Positions 63,113-64,000 of a DNA stretch of 64,000 nt are shown here, piece after piece. The translations under genes and the position numbers were made by a program. The stretch is taken from assembly GCA_036377595.1 (NCBI GenBank), contig DASUYB010000075.1, forward strand, positions 1 to 64,000. Reading direction: 5' to 3'. Within the stretch, counting starts at the first letter, position 1. Every line of letters begins with the position of its first letter. Under the pieces are notes generated by a model. That model did not search any database. It saw nothing but the letters and a program-made list of their open reading frames with translations, and was not told the DNA's origin. The stretch is from Longimicrobium sp. Lineage in GTDB: Bacteria; Gemmatimonadota; Gemmatimonadetes; Longimicrobiales; Longimicrobiaceae.

Positions 63113-64000
63113 GTGCTGAACATCCGGACCCTCCGCACCGCGCCGCCGTTCACGGAGCTGCGGGAGATGGCGGCCGCGGCGTCGACCGACGACCCTGCGC
63201 TCCGCGAGGCCGTGGCGCGCATCGTGGGCGACGTGGCCGCGCGCGGCGACGCGGCGCTGGTGGAGTACACGCGCCGCTTCGACAATCTCGACGTCTCCAC
63301 CGGCGCGGAGCTGCGCATCGGCGCGGACGAGCTGGAGCGCGCTGCGGCCTCCATCGATCCCGATCTCCTGGCATCGCTGCGGCGCGCGGCGGAGAACGTG
63401 CGCCGCTTCCACGAGCGCCAGCGCGAGCACGGCTTCGTCGAGTGGCTGCCCGACGGATCGCTCCTGGGCCAGCGCGTCTCGCCGCTGCGCCGCGTGGGGA
63501 TCTACGTCCCGGGCGGCCGCGCGGCGTACCCGTCGTCGGTGCTGATGAACGCCATTCCCGCCGCGGTGGCGGGCGTGGACGAGATCGCCATGGTGTCGCC
63601 CACCCCCGGCGGCGAGGCGTCGCCCGTCGTGCTCGCGGCGGCGCACGTGGCGGGGGTGACCGAGGTGCTGCGGATCGGCGGCGCGCAGGCGGTGGCGGCG
63701 CTGGCGTACGGGACGGAGACGGTCGGGCGGGTGGACAAGATCGTCGGCCCGGGGAACAAGTGGGTGGCCGAGGCCAAGCGCCAGGTGTTCGGCCTGGTCG
63801 ACATCGACATGATCGCCGGCCCGTCGGAGATCCTGGTGATCGCCGACGAGTGGGCCGACCCCGTGCACGTCGCCGCGGACCTGATCGGGCAGGCGGAGCA
63901 CGACCCCGACGCCATCGCCTGGCTGGTGACGAGCTGCGTCTCGCTTCCCATGGCCGTTCCCGGCGAGATCGAGCGGCTGCTGGAGCGCAACCCGCGCGCG
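63113..64000 (+). CDS. hisD: Histidinol dehydrogenase (partial, runs off the window)
   Basis: The first 296 codons are present; the gene continues beyond the end. HisD oxidises histidinol to histidine with NAD+ and zinc. Visible motifs are RRVGIYVPGGRAAYPSSVLMN, RIGGAQAVAALAYG, KIVGPGNKWVAEAKR and IAGPSEILVIAD, in normal order. The GTG start gives the usual N-terminus (MLNIRTLRT). It lies downstream of hisG, separated by the composite repeat. Confidence 0.93.
   Translation, partial: MLNIRTLRTAPPFTELREMAAAASTDDPALREAVARIVGDVAARGDAALVEYTRRFDNLDVSTGAELRIGADELERAAASIDPDLLASLRRAAENVRRFHERQREHGFVEWLPDGSLLGQRVSPLRRVGIYVPGGRAAYPSSVLMNAIPAAVAGVDEIAMVSPTPGGEASPVVLAAAHVAGVTEVLRIGGAQAVAALAYGTETVGRVDKIVGPGNKWVAEAKRQVFGLVDIDMIAGPSEILVIADEWADPVHVAADLIGQAEHDPDAIAWLVTSCVSLPMAVPGEIERLLERNPRA

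Overview
The window is GC-rich chromosomal DNA with short intergenic gaps and many paired terminators. Several traits suggest a Gemmatimonadota bacterium of the Longimicrobium type: secreted proteins carrying only a TonB plug, secreted TonB C-terminal domain proteins, orphan RiPP precursors with an 'ELxVxSF' leader, many dispersed palindromic intergenic repeats, and a short S21 gene. This assignment rests on gene content, not on a database match. No rRNA, tRNA, CRISPR array, transposase or prophage gene was recognised.

Layout. 0-10.5 kb: a HerA-like ATPase, small hypotheticals, rpsU, a DUF4160/DUF2442-XRE toxin-antitoxin-like pair, comM, a tetR-hydrolase operon with two copies of one palindromic operator, and a divergent epimerase. 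10.7-16.6 kb: a giant GMC oxidoreductase/hydrolase fusion coupled to a membrane-anchored RoxA-like dihaem cytochrome. 16.8-28 kb: a B3/B4 protein, a class V aminotransferase, two plug-only paralogues, aroA, a serine hydrolase, cmk-rpsA and two TonB C-terminal proteins. 28-37.5 kb is an accessory-rich stretch: a lower-GC hypothetical, acyl-CoA carboxylase beta, a DUF3990 toxin-like pair, a cyclase-family gene, DinB, dCMP deaminase, a clearly lower-GC single-chain GmrSD-type nuclease, and a CorA-like membrane protein lodged between a truncated and an intact copy of the accC 5' end. 37.7-51 kb: accC, rlmD and a biotin carrier, a PadR regulator, FkbM, an AhpD-like/SDR pair, a disrupted chagasin-like locus with an inserted nuclease-fold gene, a RiPP precursor, GNAT, and the methylmalonyl-CoA mutase large subunit. 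51-64 kb: a second, cysteine-ladder RiPP precursor, an aromatic amino-acid operon (DAHP synthase, chorismate mutase, prephenate dehydrogenase) behind a Phe/Tyr-rich leader peptide and attenuator, hisIE, otsB, a lipase, and hisZ-hisG-hisD running off the edge.

How genes work together. The carboxylase beta subunit, biotin carboxylase, biotin carrier and mutase fit a propionyl-CoA to succinyl-CoA route. aroA and the attenuated operon belong to aromatic amino-acid synthesis. hisIE, hisZ, hisG and hisD are part of histidine synthesis. The strongest unusual signals are the aromatic leader/attenuator, the Cys-every-fourth-residue RiPP precursor, the accC-associated partial duplication next to a GmrSD-like nuclease, the DUF2442-XRE antitoxin fusion with its promoter and operator, and the tetR operator pair with a probably leaderless tetR mRNA.
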